Assembly (NCBI GenBank): GCA_005885025.1
Contig: VAYC01000007.1
Coordinates: forward strand, 1 to 5,845
Length of the DNA stretch: 5,845 nt
Source of the DNA: Actinomycetota bacterium
GTDB lineage: Bacteria; Actinomycetota; UBA4738
Direction: 5' to 3'
How positions within the stretch are numbered: position 1 is the first letter of the stretch; every line of letters begins with the position of its first letter. Shown here piece by piece: positions 5,778 to 5,845 of the stretch. The translations under genes and the position numbers were made by a program. Under the pieces are notes generated by a model. It was not told the origin of the DNA and did not search any database. It saw nothing but the letters and a program-made list of their open reading frames with translations.

Positions 5778-5845
5778 ATGGAATCGCGGACCGTACGGAT
5801 CGTGTTGCGGCTTGCCGCGGGATTGGTGCTCGCGTTCCTCTACAT
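5778..5845 (+). CDS. potC: ABC transporter permease, second subunit (PotC-like), 5' end only
   Basis: ATG at 5778 begins 22 complete codons that run off the window edge. The peptide is basic (ESRTVR) and then hydrophobic (LRLAAGLVLAFLY), the normal start of a PotC/PotI-type permease with its first membrane segment. A GAGG site (5766-5769) lies 8 nt upstream. The importer otherwise lacks its second permease, and PotC normally follows PotB, so position supports the call. There is no family motif within the visible part, and the gene is partial because of the window, not broken. The ATG overlaps the stop of an eight-codon frame that begins on the stop of the preceding gene. Confidence 0.72.
   Translation, partial: MESRTVRIVLRLAAGLVLAFLY

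Overview
The window is a GC-rich stretch of bacterial chromosome with strong G/C preference at third codon positions, so every real gene has long open shadow frames on the other strand. Base composition, GTG/CTG-type starts and the potA-potD-potB-potC gene order suggest a high-GC actinobacterium-like genome. That is inference; no taxonomic marker is present.

Layout: two divergent operons lie back to back around a control region at about 2342-2619. Leftward (minus strand) is a pair of overlapping genes. First comes a 416-residue MgtE/SLC41-type divalent cation permease (2341 down to 1091). It overlaps by 8 bp a gene for a soluble protein alternating PhoU-like and TrkA-C (RCK_C) domains (1098 down to the window edge, 3' end missing). 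Both proteins are built from two tandem copies of one unit, with exact spacings of 210 and 201 residues.

Rightward (plus strand) is a polyamine-type (PotABCD family) ABC importer: the ATPase (2620-3690), a lipoprotein substrate-binding protein (3687-4892, 4-base ATGA overlap), the first permease (about 4937-5752) and the first 22 codons of the second permease (5778 to the window edge). Tight overlaps and good ribosome binding sites indicate one transcript with translational coupling. The lipoprotein would capture substrate outside the membrane, the two permeases form the channel, and the ATPase dimer drives uptake.

The control region holds one candidate sigma70-type promoter per direction, both with 17-bp spacers. 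Each has a perfect 7-bp-arm inverted repeat lying over its -35 box. No RNA gene, insertion sequence, CRISPR array or recognisable riboswitch was seen. The genes belong to known families. The points most worth a second look are the paired dyad/promoter arrangement, the doubled architecture of the coupled permease and PhoU/TrkA-C pair, an unusual start for the ATPase gene, and a tiny frame linking the two permease genes by successive TGATG junctions.
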